From Nitratireductor sp. ZSWI3 (GTDB lineage: Bacteria > Pseudomonadota > Alphaproteobacteria > Rhizobiales > Rhizobiaceae), in contig NZ_JANKOF010000007.1 of assembly GCF_024655565.1 (NCBI RefSeq), positions 38,061 to 102,060 of the forward strand: a stretch of DNA of 64,000 bases. Reading direction: 5' to 3'. Positions 32,694 through 41,362 of the stretch are shown here, piece by piece. The notes under the pieces are model-generated. The model was given only the letters and a program-made list of their open reading frames with translations. It was not told where the DNA came from and made no database searches. The position numbers and the translations under genes are program-made. The first letter of the stretch is position 1, and each line of letters begins with the position of its first letter.

Positions 32694-35024
32694 ATGCGTC
32701 ACTCTGCCCCGGCCACAGCCAAACAGGCCCATCTCGACGAACCCCGGCCGGGTTCATTGACCATCGGCTACATGCCGAGCGAGCCGTGCCCTCCAAAGGA
32801 AAACCCGCCGCGCTTTTCCTGGCTTCCCGATATCGACGACGGCGCGCGATACGTGCTGCGCATCTCGACCGATTCCGGTTTCGCCGACGACAAGACACGC
32901 ACTTTTCCGGATCTGGCGTGGAATTTCTTCACCCCGGACGAGGCGCTGCCGGCGGGGCGCTATCACTGGTCTTACGCGCTCTGGGATCAGGATACCGCGA
33001 CACGCAGTTCCAACTGGAGTGCCGTGCGCAGCTTCGAGATCACCGACGCCTTGCCCAAAACCCCGCTGCCCGGCCGGGCCGCCCGGCACGCCGCCGGGCA
33101 TATGAGCCATCCCCGCCTGTGGCTCGATCCCGACCAGCTCAGCGCCTTCGCCGCTGCCGTGGCCAAGAATCCCGACCACTGCGGCTGGTCGGATTTCTTC
33201 GCCAAATCGGTGCAGCCCTGGCTGGAGCGTCCAATCATCGGGGAGCCCAGGCCTTATCCCAACAACACGCGCGTCGCGACCCTCTGGCGGCAGATGTATA
33301 TCGACTGCCAGGAGGTCATCTATGCGATCCGGCACCTTGCCATCGCGGGCCGCGTCCTCGGGCGCGACGACCTGCTCGACGCCTCCTGCGACTGGTTGCT
33401 GGCCGTAGCCGCTTGGGATCCGAGCGGCACGACCTCACGCGCCTATAACGACGAAGCGGCCTTCCGCATCGTCGTCGCGTTGGCCTGGGGTTATGACTGG
33501 CTTCACGATCACCTGAGCGAGGAACAGCGCGAAACCGTGCGGTCCGTTCTTCTGCGCCGCACGCGGGAGGTGGCCGAACACGTCATCGCCCATGCGCGTA
33601 TTCACGTGTTTCCCTATGACAGCCATGCCGTGCGCTCGCTCTCGGCGGTGCTGGCGCCGGCCTGTATCGCGCTTTGCGGCGAAAGTGACGAGGCAACGGA
33701 ATGGCTCGACTACACCGTCGAGTTCCTGGCCACCCTCTATTCTCCCTGGGCCGGAACGGACGGGGGATGGGCCGAGGGGCCCCATTACTGGATGACCGGC
33801 ATGGCCTATCTCATCGAGGCAGCCAATCTGATCCGGTCCTATCTCGACTTCGACCTCTATCAGCGGCCGTTTTTCCAAAACACTGGCAGGTTCCCCCTTT
33901 ACACCAAGGCGCCGGGGACCCGGCGTGCGGGTTTCGGCGACGATTCAACCATGGGCGATCTTCCGGGCCTGAAGGTCGGCTACAATGTACGCCAGTTTGC
34001 CGGCGTGACCGGCGACGGTCACTATCAATGGTATTTCGATCGCATCAGAGCGGATGCGGCCGGCACCGAAGCGGCCTTCTACAACTACGGTTGGTGGGAC
34101 CTGAACTTCGACGACCTTGTCTATCGTCACGACTATCGCGACGTGGCGGCAACCTCGCCGGCCGACCTGCCTGCTCTCGCCGTTTTCCACGATATCGGCT
34201 GGGCGGCCATCCAGAAGAACATGGACGACCCCGACGGGCACCTGCAGTTCGTCTTCAAATCGAGCCCCTACGGCTCGCTCAGCCACAGCCACGGCGACCA
34301 GAACGCTTTCGTTCTCTATGCCTATGGCGAGGACCTCGCGATCCAGTCCGGCCATTACGTCGCCTTCAATTCCAGCATGCATCTTCATTGGCGCCGGCAG
34401 ACCCGGTCGAAGAACGCCGTGCTGATCGGCGGCAAGGGCCAGTATGCGGAAAAGGACAAGGCGCTCGCCCGCCGCGCCGGCGGCCGCATCGTGGATGTCG
34501 AGGAAAAGCCCGGCCATGTGCGCCTGGTCGGCGATGCGACGGCCGCCTATCAGGTCGCCAACCCGCTGGTTCAAAGGGCGGAGCGCGAAATCCATTTCGT
34601 CAACGACAGCTATTTCGTGATCGTCGATCGGGTGGAGTGCTCCGAGCCCCAGGAACTGCAGTGGCTTTGCCACACGGTCGGAGCGCCGCAGACCGGCCGC
34701 TCGAGTTTTCGCTACAACGGCCGCAAGGCGGGCTTTTATGGCCAGTTCGTGTTTTCCTCCGCCGGCATGCCGCAGATCACCGCCATCGAGGGCTTCACGG
34801 GCATCGACCCGGCGGAACATGAAGGGCTCGATGTCCATCACCACGTCTGTGCCGAAGTGCCGGCGGCGGTAAGCCACCGCCTGGTGACCCTTCTCGTCCC
34901 CTACAGCCTGAAGGAGCCGAAGCGCATCTTCAGCTTCATCGATGATCAGGGATTCTCCACCGACATCTATTTCACCGATGTCGATGACTGCCGCTTCAAG
35001 CTTTCCATCCCCAAGCAATTCTAG
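32694..35024 (+). CDS. PL15 exo-type oligoalginate lyase (heparinase II/III fold, DUF4962)
   Basis: 776 residues from the ATG at 32694. An N-terminal beta domain (about 1-130, DUF4962) is followed by an alpha-toroid (about 130-430) and a C-terminal beta-sandwich. With this start, H311 (SHAVRS), Y365 (EGPHYWMTG) and H531 ([10 protein letters not shown]) fall at exactly the numbers I recall for the catalytic residues of Agrobacterium Atu3025, also 776 residues. That enzyme cuts alginate oligomers from the end to give unsaturated uronate monomers. No signal peptide is seen, so it acts on imported oligomers in the cytoplasm. A PL15 heparin-type specificity is the main alternative. Confidence 0.9.
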   Translation: MRHSAPATAKQAHLDEPRPGSLTIGYMPSEPCPPKENPPRFSWLPDIDDGARYVLRISTDSGFADDKTRTFPDLAWNFFTPDEALPAGRYHWSYALWDQDTATRSSNWSAVRSFEITDALPKTPLPGRAARHAAGHMSHPRLWLDPDQLSAFAAAVAKNPDHCGWSDFFAKSVQPWLERPIIGEPRPYPNNTRVATLWRQMYIDCQEVIYAIRHLAIAGRVLGRDDLLDASCDWLLAVAAWDPSGTTSRAYNDEAAFRIVVALAWGYDWLHDHLSEEQRETVRSVLLRRTREVAEHVIAHARIHVFPYDSHAVRSLSAVLAPACIALCGESDEATEWLDYTVEFLATLYSPWAGTDGGWAEGPHYWMTGMAYLIEAANLIRSYLDFDLYQRPFFQNTGRFPLYTKAPGTRRAGFGDDSTMGDLPGLKVGYNVRQFAGVTGDGHYQWYFDRIRADAAGTEAAFYNYGWWDLNFDDLVYRHDYRDVAATSPADLPALAVFHDIGWAAIQKNMDDPDGHLQFVFKSSPYGSLSHSHGDQNAFVLYAYGEDLAIQSGHYVAFNSSMHLHWRRQTRSKNAVLIGGKGQYAEKDKALARRAGGRIVDVEEKPGHVRLVGDATAAYQVANPLVQRAEREIHFVNDSYFVIVDRVECSEPQELQWLCHTVGAPQTGRSSFRYNGRKAGFYGQFVFSSAGMPQITAIEGFTGIDPAEHEGLDVHHHVCAEVPAAVSHRLVTLLVPYSLKEPKRIFSFIDDQGFSTDIYFTDVDDCRFKLSIPKQF

Positions 35025-35041
35025 TTCGCAGGAGGTTTTCA

Positions 35042-35791
35042 ATGCAGCGTTTCGTCAACAGGACCGTCGTCGTCGCCGGGGCCGGCCGGGACATCGGGCG
35101 CGCCTGCGCCATTCGCTTTGCCGAGGAAGGCGCCAACGTCGTCCTCACCTACAACGGCGCTGCGGACGGGGCGGCCAAGGCAGTTGCCGAGATCGAGAAG
35201 CTCGGACGTTCGGCCGTGGCAATCAAGGCTGATCTGACGAACGCGGCCGAGGCCGAAGCGGCGGTTGTCGCGGCAGCCGATCGGTTCGGCACTATCCATG
35301 GCCTCGTCCACGTCGCAGGCGGCCTGATTGCCCGAAAGACGATGGCGGAAATGGACGAAGCCTTCTGGCACGAGGTCCTCGACGTGAACCTGACCTCCCT
35401 GTTCCTGACCGCAAAGGCTGCCCTTCCGAGAATGGCCAAGGGCGGCGCGATCGTGACCTTTTCCTCCCAGGCCGGTCGTGACGGTGGCGGGCCGGGCGCT
35501 ATCGCCTATGCCACGTCGAAAGGCGCGGTCATGACCTTCACCCGCGGTCTTGCAAAGGAAGCCGGTCCGGGCATCCGCGTGAATGCCGTATGTCCCGGCA
35601 TGATCGCGACGACCTTTCACGACACCTTCACCAAGCCCGAAGTTCGCGAGCGGGTGGCCGGCGCTGCGTTGATGAAGCGGGAAGGGGCGAGCGAGGAGGT
35701 CGCCGCGCTGGTGGCCTTCCTCGCATCGGATGATGCGGCCTACATCACCGGAGCCTGCTATGACATCAACGGCGGCGTCCTGTTCTCGTGA
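35042..35791 (+). CDS. SDR family oxidoreductase, probable DEH reductase
   Basis: 249 residues. A Rossmann fold with YATSK (Y156, K160) and SSQAG as active-site serine region. The glycine motif is AGAGRDIG, in place of the usual TGxxxGIG. It starts 17 bp after the lyase. In Agrobacterium the gene after the PL15 lyase encodes a reductase that turns 4-deoxy-5-hexoseulose uronate (DEH) into 2-keto-3-deoxygluconate, and this is the likely role here. Cofactor choice cannot be read with certainty. No KDG kinase or aldolase gene is nearby. Confidence 0.85.
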   Translation: MQRFVNRTVVVAGAGRDIGRACAIRFAEEGANVVLTYNGAADGAAKAVAEIEKLGRSAVAIKADLTNAAEAEAAVVAAADRFGTIHGLVHVAGGLIARKTMAEMDEAFWHEVLDVNLTSLFLTAKAALPRMAKGGAIVTFSSQAGRDGGGPGAIAYATSKGAVMTFTRGLAKEAGPGIRVNAVCPGMIATTFHDTFTKPEVRERVAGAALMKREGASEEVAALVAFLASDDAAYITGACYDINGGVLFS

Positions 35792-35807
35792 GGCGTCGGT
35801 GGGTTTG

Positions 35808-36977
35808 ATGTCCGTGTCCCTGCCAAGAGCCGGACGGATCGCCATCCTCGGCACTTCGCTCGTCCAGCAGAACCATTTTGGTGACCGGACCTTGCTGGCC
35901 ACCTCGGCTCGCGGTTGGATGAGTTGGGCCGAGGTTCTGTCGCACGGCAGGCTCGCCTGCCCCGTTCATCATGATCCGCGCGTGCTGTCCGGCTGGGAGC
36001 CCAGCAATCGCCAAGGCGTCAGCCGGTTCTTCTCGGGCCTCAATTTCGGGGTTTCGGGGCAGAAGGCGATCGAGATCGAGCGTCGCCTGCCGGGGCTTCT
36101 GGAGTGGGACTTCGATCTGGTCATCGTTGATGCGGGCACCAACGACATGATGGTGGAGACGCGCCAGGCCATCGCGAGGACGCGCGCGCGGATCGCTTCC
36201 ACGTTGCTCGATGCCGGAAAGACCGTCATCCTGCTCCCGATCCTGGCGCGCAGCGTCGGGAAATGGCCGGCAGGTGGAGCGGAGCGGGCAAAAGCGCATT
36301 GGATAAACCGGCAGAGCATCGAGTTTGCCGCCGCCAACGGCAACTGCCATATCTTCGACTGGAACGCCGCCTGGGTCGATCCGGACAACGAGTTTGGCGA
36401 ACCGTTTGAGGGCTATTCCAATGACGGGACGCATTTTTCCGTGCTGGGCGGCTTTGCCGTCGGCCGCCAGCTGGCGCGCTATCTGCAAAGCATCGTGCCG
36501 TGGGCGCCCGATCGCGTTCTCGCGAGAGACGATCGTTTCGACCCCGTGAACAATCCGCTCGGCAATCTGGCTTCGGAGCTCGATGCCCGGGCGATCACCG
36601 CGAGCGGGGAGGCAAGCCACTCTCTCGGTGGCGAGATCGCCCATCCCGGCGTCGGTGTCTGGGTGGAGGCGACCTGCGACGTGGACGTGCCTGCCCACGA
36701 GGGCGTCCTTGGCATATCGCTTCGCCTGAAGGATGGCGCGGAGGACGGGCAGGAGGTGATTGCGCTGGCGCCGTTCCACGGCGATGACGGACGGCCGTTT
36801 CCATTTCCGAGCACGGCCTGGCGTGGGACGCTGAGGACACCGCCCCTGAAACTGAAGCCGGGGCAAAGAGCGCCCGAGCTTCATCTCCACGTCATCCTGC
36901 GCCAGAATGCGATGCCGATCGAGATCGCGCTCGCCCGGATCGATGTCCGTCCCGTTCCGAGCCCGGTGCGCGCATGA
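35808..36977 (+). CDS. SGNH/GDSL-type hydrolase, putative carbohydrate esterase
   Basis: 389 residues from the ATG at 35808. The SGNH blocks are visible: S17 in LGTSLVQQN, N112 in DAGTNDMM, and D206/H209 in DGTHFSVLGG. A second domain of about 130 residues after position 260 looks beta-rich and may bind carbohydrate. No signal peptide is seen, so it should act in the cytoplasm. Within an alginate operon the simplest role is to remove O-acetyl groups from imported oligomers or monomers; this is inference. The stop overlaps the next start (ATGA). Confidence 0.8.
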   Translation: MSVSLPRAGRIAILGTSLVQQNHFGDRTLLATSARGWMSWAEVLSHGRLACPVHHDPRVLSGWEPSNRQGVSRFFSGLNFGVSGQKAIEIERRLPGLLEWDFDLVIVDAGTNDMMVETRQAIARTRARIASTLLDAGKTVILLPILARSVGKWPAGGAERAKAHWINRQSIEFAAANGNCHIFDWNAAWVDPDNEFGEPFEGYSNDGTHFSVLGGFAVGRQLARYLQSIVPWAPDRVLARDDRFDPVNNPLGNLASELDARAITASGEASHSLGGEIAHPGVGVWVEATCDVDVPAHEGVLGISLRLKDGAEDGQEVIALAPFHGDDGRPFPFPSTAWRGTLRTPPLKLKPGQRAPELHLHVILRQNAMPIEIALARIDVRPVPSPVRA

Positions 36978-38008
36978 TGGGAAGCCGGCGTAAACCCAGG
37001 CTCCTCATAGCCATGCGGAAGGAGCTTCCCGAAGGGTTTTTCGGGCCGCCTGAATGGGCGAGATTGAAGGCCGTGACCGATATCATTCCCGGCTTTCCCT
37101 ATGCGAATGTCGATGATCCTTCGGGCGCTGCAGCTCTCGCGGAGGCGGATATCCTCCTGGGTGCCTGGGGCGCGCCGTCATTGACGAGGGAGCGCCTCAG
37201 CCGTGCGCCCCGCCTCAGAATGGTTGCCTATGCGGCGGCGTCCGTGCGCACTGTGGCACCGGCCGAATTCTGGGAGGCATCCGATATCCTGGTTACCACC
37301 GCCGCATCCGCCATGGCCGTTCCGGTCGCCGAGTTCACCTTTGCGGCGATCATCATGTGCGGCAAGGATGTCTTCCGGTTGCGCGACGACCACCGCAAAG
37401 AGCGCGGGGCGGGCGGTTTCGGCAGCCGGCGCGGCCTGAACCTGCCCCATCTCGGCAATCACGCCCGTCGGGTCGGCATCGTCGGTGCTTCGCGGATCGG
37501 CCGCCGGGTCATCGAAATGCTCGCCCGCAGCAAATTCGAGATCGCCGTCTACGATCCGTTCCTGGACGCGCGAGAGGCCGTCGCGCTGGGGGCGGTGAAG
37601 ATGGATCTGCATGATCTTCTCGCATGGGCCGACACGGTCTCGCTGCATGCGCCGATCCTGCCCGAGACCCACCATATGATCGGCGCGCGCGAATTGTCGC
37701 TGATGGCGGATCACGCGGTTCTCATCAACACGGCGCGCGGCTGGCTCGTCGATCATGATGCGTTGCTGGCCGAAGCCCGATCGGGACGCTTGCGTGTTCT
37801 GATCGATACGCCCGACCCCGAGCCCTTGCCGACGGACAGTCCGTTCTACGATCTTCCCAATGTCGTCCTGACTCCGCACATCGCCGGAGCGTTGGGGAAT
37901 GAACTGAAGGCGCTTTCCGATCTGGCCATCACGGAGATCGAACGGTTTGTCGGCGGTCTTGCACCGCTGCATCCGGTGCGCGAAGACGATCTGGATCGTA
38001 TGGCATGA
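36974..38008 (+). CDS. D-2-hydroxyacid dehydrogenase family protein
   Basis: 344 residues. The NAD-binding motif is VGIVGASRIGRRVIEML, with a following acidic residue in VYDPF. Catalytic residues are R255 in NTARGWLVD and H302 in LTPHIAGALG, with a glutamate in DTPDPEPL between them. The family reduces 2-ketoacids or oxidises 2-hydroxyacids. It overlaps both neighbours by four bases, so it is tightly co-translated. The substrate may be a sugar-acid intermediate of the operon's pathway. Confidence 0.87.
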   Translation: MMGSRRKPRLLIAMRKELPEGFFGPPEWARLKAVTDIIPGFPYANVDDPSGAAALAEADILLGAWGAPSLTRERLSRAPRLRMVAYAAASVRTVAPAEFWEASDILVTTAASAMAVPVAEFTFAAIIMCGKDVFRLRDDHRKERGAGGFGSRRGLNLPHLGNHARRVGIVGASRIGRRVIEMLARSKFEIAVYDPFLDAREAVALGAVKMDLHDLLAWADTVSLHAPILPETHHMIGARELSLMADHAVLINTARGWLVDHDALLAEARSGRLRVLIDTPDPEPLPTDSPFYDLPNVVLTPHIAGALGNELKALSDLAITEIERFVGGLAPLHPVREDDLDRMA

Positions 38009-38811
38009 GCGGATTCGACCATTGCTTCTCGACGCTCGGCTGCTCGGAACTGAGCCTTCACCAGGTCGCCGATCTCGCGGGGCGGAACGGTATCGAGACC
38101 GTGGAACTGCGTGCCCTGTCGGGAACGCTCGATCTGCCGGCCGCGCTCGCTGCTGAGTTCGGAGCCCCTGACGGGCTGGCGGCTTTTCTGACCCAGCGCA
38201 AGCTGCGGGTCGCCGCGCTGAACACGTCCGTCCGGCTGTTCGACGGAGCCGATCTTTCTGCGATCGAGCCATTTGTCGCCTGGGCCGAGGCGGCCGGTGC
38301 CGACCATCTGCGTGTCTTCGATGGCGGCGGTCGGCTGAGCCGAGCCGCTCTGGACCGAGCCGCAGATTGGCTGGAAGCCTGGCAGGCCGATCGGCGGTCG
38401 CGCGGTCTGAAGGTCGATCTGATGATCGAGACCCATGACGCACTGGCGGATTACGGGCAGCTTGTTGCGTTCGTCGAACGCGTGCCGGCGGCGCGGATCC
38501 TCTGGGACTCGCATCACACCTGGGCGAGGGGCGCCGACATGGAAGCCCTTTGGCACCGCATCGCGAAAAGCGTCGTTCATGTGCACGTCAAGGACAGCAA
38601 GCCTGACGGCGATGGCCACCGACGATACGTGTTGCCGGGCCGGGGGGATTTCCCGATGCCAAGCCTGCTTGCGCTTCTCCGGTCAAGCGGGCGCCGGATT
38701 CCCCTCAGCCTGGAATGGGAGCGCCACTGGCATCCGGAACTTTCGCCTCTGGAGGAGGCGCTGACGGCCGCACGTGCCTGGTGGGGACAGGAAGATTTCC
38801 GATGCGCATAG
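38005..38811 (+). CDS. TIM-barrel sugar isomerase/epimerase (AP endonuclease 2 superfamily)
   Basis: 268 residues. Metal-site residues of xylose-isomerase-like barrels are visible: E in LMIETHDALAD, D and H in LWDSHHTW, H in VHVHVKDSK and E in LSLEWERHWHPEL. Such enzymes isomerise or epimerise free or phosphorylated sugars and keto acids, or dehydrate inositols. It overlaps the dehydrogenase upstream by four bases and the dehydratase downstream by ten. The substrate is unknown. Confidence 0.83.
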   Translation: MSGFDHCFSTLGCSELSLHQVADLAGRNGIETVELRALSGTLDLPAALAAEFGAPDGLAAFLTQRKLRVAALNTSVRLFDGADLSAIEPFVAWAEAAGADHLRVFDGGGRLSRAALDRAADWLEAWQADRRSRGLKVDLMIETHDALADYGQLVAFVERVPAARILWDSHHTWARGADMEALWHRIAKSVVHVHVKDSKPDGDGHRRYVLPGRGDFPMPSLLALLRSSGRRIPLSLEWERHWHPELSPLEEALTAARAWWGQEDFRCA

Positions 38812-40049
38812 CCGAGATCCACCTCACGCCCGTCGCGATTCCCGACAGGCCTCTCCTGAACTGCAAGGGGGTCCACCAGCCTCACGCCTTGCGCACCGTC
38901 ATCGAGGTCGTTTGCGATGACGGGACTGTCGGACTGGGGGAAACCTATGGAAGCATCAAGGCCCTGGAGGGCTTGAGGCGCGCGGCAGGCGCTTTGATCG
39001 GGCTCGATCCGTTTCATCTCCACGCGCTGAAGTCCCGCGTCGTTGCCGCGCTGCCCGAAGGCGGCGGCATCAATGCAAAATCTGCCGTCGCAGATCACAA
39101 GCTGACGGATGTGGTGGCCTCGGCCTATGAGGTTGCCTGCCTCGATATCCAGGGAAAGTCGCTAGGACGACCCGTGGTCGATCTGCTCGGAGGCCCGGTG
39201 CGCGCCAGCGTCTCCTTCGGTGCCTATCTCTTCTTCAAGTTCGGCGCCCATATCGGCCAGGCACAGGACGAGTGGGGCGAGGTGCTCACACCCGACCAGA
39301 TGGTTGAGGAAGCGCGGGGCATGGTCGAAGCCCATGGCTTCCGTTCCCTCAAGCTCAAGGGCGGAGTGCTGCATCCCGATCTCGAGATCGAGACGATGCT
39401 GAAGCTGCGCGAGGCCTTCCCCGGCCATCCGCTGCGCATCGACCCGAACGGCGGCTGGACCGTCGAGACCGCCATCCATGTCGCCCGGAAGCTGGAAAAC
39501 GTCCTCGAATATCTGGAGGATCCGGTGATCGGCATGGATCGGATGGCTGAAGTCGCCGCGGCGACCTCGATCCCGCTCGCCACCAACATGATCGTGCTGG
39601 AGTTCGATCAGATCGCCGAAGCCGTCCGAAAAAGGGCGGTGCAGATCGTGCTTTCCGACCATCATTATTGGGGTGGCCTGCGAGCTTCCGTGCAGCTTGG
39701 CAAAATATGCGAGGTTTTGGGGCTCGGTGTGTCGATGCACTCGAACTCCCATCTCGGGATCACGCTTGCAGCGATGCTTCACACGGCGGCAGCAACGCCG
39801 AATCTGAGTTTCGACTGTGACACGCATTATCCCTGGACCGGCGTCGATGTGATCGAAGGTCAGCCGTTCTCTTTCCGCAATGGAGCCCTGGCCGTGCCGA
39901 GCGGACCAGGCCTCGGCGTCACGCTCGACCGGGGCAGGCTCGCCCAACTCGCCGCCCTTTACGAGCAGGCGGGCACGAAGGAGCGGGACGATACCGCCTA
40001 TATGAAGCAATTCGATCCGGCTTACGAACGCCGCGTGCCGCGCTGGTAG
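38802..40049 (+). CDS. Enolase superfamily acid-sugar dehydratase, glucarate dehydratase-like
   Basis: 415 residues from the ATG at 38802. All catalytic blocks of the glucarate dehydratase group are present: K184 and K186 in KLKGGV, D in DPNGGWT, E in EDPVIG, N in ATNMIV, D in LSDHHYWGG, and H317 in MHSNSHLGI. Enzymes of this group remove water from glucarate, idarate or related diacid sugars to give 5-keto-4-deoxyglucarate. Last gene of the operon. The true substrate could be another acid sugar, since such operons often hold non-glucarate members. Confidence 0.87.
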   Translation: MRIAEIHLTPVAIPDRPLLNCKGVHQPHALRTVIEVVCDDGTVGLGETYGSIKALEGLRRAAGALIGLDPFHLHALKSRVVAALPEGGGINAKSAVADHKLTDVVASAYEVACLDIQGKSLGRPVVDLLGGPVRASVSFGAYLFFKFGAHIGQAQDEWGEVLTPDQMVEEARGMVEAHGFRSLKLKGGVLHPDLEIETMLKLREAFPGHPLRIDPNGGWTVETAIHVARKLENVLEYLEDPVIGMDRMAEVAAATSIPLATNMIVLEFDQIAEAVRKRAVQIVLSDHHYWGGLRASVQLGKICEVLGLGVSMHSNSHLGITLAAMLHTAAATPNLSFDCDTHYPWTGVDVIEGQPFSFRNGALAVPSGPGLGVTLDRGRLAQLAALYEQAGTKERDDTAYMKQFDPAYERRVPRW

Positions 40050-40069
40050 CGACCGGGCACGAACGTCGG

Positions 40070-40091
40070 CAGGACGGGAAATCCGGTCCTG
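40070..40091 (+). terminator. Candidate terminator of the alginate operon
   Basis: CAGGAC and GTCCTG form a six-pair stem closing a 10-nt loop in which two more GC pairs are possible. It begins 20 bp after the last stop of the operon and is followed by a modestly T-rich stretch. Weak evidence, but it is in the right place. Confidence 0.35.
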
Positions 40092-40313
40092 ATCTTCCTT
40101 GGGAATTCAAAGTTCGGCCAAGCGTCTCGGCACGCTTTTCCTGCCACTTCGTGCACGCTTCCTCGTCGGTCGCAAGGCTGTGAAGCATTTTGACGACAGC
40201 GACATATTCGCAGAATTGGTTGCCGACGGGAGCGTGTAATCGCGCTGGTTGCTGTGATGGGCCTTTTCGAAAGCCCCCTTGCCAAGGCGAGGGCGTTCGG
40301 CTATCCGAGATGC

Positions 40314-40326
40314 GTTATATGATAAC
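40314..40326. promoter_or_regulatory. Zur-like box upstream of zinT
   Basis: GTTATATGATAAC has perfect five-base arms (GTTAT/ATAAC) around three bases and is followed by ATAACATTTC, so the AT-rich core resembles alphaproteobacterial Zur operators. It lies 54 bp before the zinT start. Zinc-bound Zur would block transcription there. Binding is inferred from sequence and gene content. Confidence 0.65.
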
Positions 40327-40380
40327 ATAACATTTCATGAACGCTGATCGTCTCCGTCAGCAACCAGTAGAGGGTTCCAA

Positions 40381-41064
40381 ATGCAAACGATGTTCACGAG
40401 GTGCGCCGGCGCACTGGCGATGGGTTCGATGCTGCTTTTTCTCGCGCAGGCAGGCGCGCAGGAGAGCCGGAGCGGCAACGCTCCGACGCACGCTCACGAC
40501 AATGCGCATGACCACTCCCACGGTGCCGACGACGCCATCTACAAAGGGTATTTCGAAGACGGCCAGATCGCCGCTCGCATGCTCTCGGACTGGGAGGGCG
40601 ATTGGCAGTCCGTCTATCCCTATCTGCAGGATGGCACGCTGGACCCGGTTATGGCGCATAAGTCGGAGCAGGGCGACAAGAGCGCTGCGGAATACCGCGC
40701 CTATTACGAGACGGGATACAAGACCGATGTCGATCGCATCGTCATCAGCGGCGACAGCGTCACGTTCCATGAGGACGGTAAGGCCGTCGAAGGCCGTTAC
40801 GCTTCGGATGGATACGAGATCCTGACCTATGAGAAGGGCAATCGAGGCGTGCGCTATATCTTCGAGAAGACCGGAGGCGACGGCGAGGCTCCGCGGTTCA
40901 TCCAGTTCAGCGATCACCGCATCGCGCCAGCGCAGGCCGATCACTACCATCTCTATTGGGGGAGCGACCGCGCGGCCTTGCTGAAGGAAGTGACCAACTG
41001 GCCGACCTACTATCCCTCGTCGCTGAGCGGAGAACAGATCGCCGGCGAGATGATGGCGCATTGA
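40381..41064 (+). CDS. zinT: Periplasmic zinc-binding protein ZinT
   Basis: 227 residues. A signal peptide (ending QAGA-QE) is followed by a histidine-rich segment (HAHDNAHDHSHG) and a ZinT/YodA lipocalin-like domain: YFEDGQIAARMLSDWEGDWQSVYPY, YKTDVDRIVI, RFIQFSDHRIAP and HYHLYWG. ZinT traps zinc in the periplasm and hands it to ZnuA-type importers under zinc shortage. A Zur-like palindrome 54 bp upstream supports this control. GAGGG precedes the start. No znuABC lies next to it. Confidence 0.93.
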   Translation: MQTMFTRCAGALAMGSMLLFLAQAGAQESRSGNAPTHAHDNAHDHSHGADDAIYKGYFEDGQIAARMLSDWEGDWQSVYPYLQDGTLDPVMAHKSEQGDKSAAEYRAYYETGYKTDVDRIVISGDSVTFHEDGKAVEGRYASDGYEILTYEKGNRGVRYIFEKTGGDGEAPRFIQFSDHRIAPAQADHYHLYWGSDRAALLKEVTNWPTYYPSSLSGEQIAGEMMAH

Positions 41065-41103
41065 TCGTCTGTTGACAGCACGCGATGCCGAGATAATTTG
41101 TCG

Positions 41104-41296
41104 TCGGAAACGGTGCCCAGATGGGCTTGAAAGGGAATCCGGTGCCGCAGGCCTGTCCTGCGAATTCCGGAACTGCCCCCGCAACTGTAGGTGACCGTTC
41201 CGTTCCGCCGGCCCCAGGGTCGGAGCCACTGTGCGCATGCGCATGGGAAGGCCAGGAACGGAACCAGGGTCGCAAGTCAGGAGACCTGCCGTTCCG
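41104..41296 (+). promoter_or_regulatory. Cobalamin (adenosylcobalamin) riboswitch
   Basis: The conserved B12-riboswitch blocks appear in order: GGGAATCCGGTG at about 41133-41144, CTGCCCCCGCAACTGTAGG at about 41173-41191 (the B12 box region core), GAGCCACTG ... GGGAAGGC at 41223-41252, and the B12 box AGTCAGGAGACCTGCC at about 41275-41290. CGGAAACGG at the start can pair with CCGTTCCG at the end to close helix P1. It lies in the leader of the ABC importer genes at 41363-44210 and should shut them down when cobalamin is plentiful. Confidence 0.95.
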
Positions 41297-41362
41297 GAGT
41301 CGCGAGCAGCGTGGCTTCTCATCCACATGAAACCGGGCGGGGCGCCCGGGAAAGGAACAATA

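Larger units (their letters stand above)
40050..40380. other. Intergenic region between the alginate operon and zinT, 331 bp
   Basis: Contains a candidate terminator near its start and a Zur-like palindrome 55 bp before zinT. The middle (about 40095-40300) shows no convincing gene or RNA. A short open frame starting at 40337 is out of frame with zinT and rejected. Confidence 0.6.

Noticed and set aside
40337..40825. Open frame starting just upstream of and overlapping zinT in another frame
   Set aside because: Arginine/serine-rich shadow of zinT; the ZinT frame has the signal peptide, RBS and domain.
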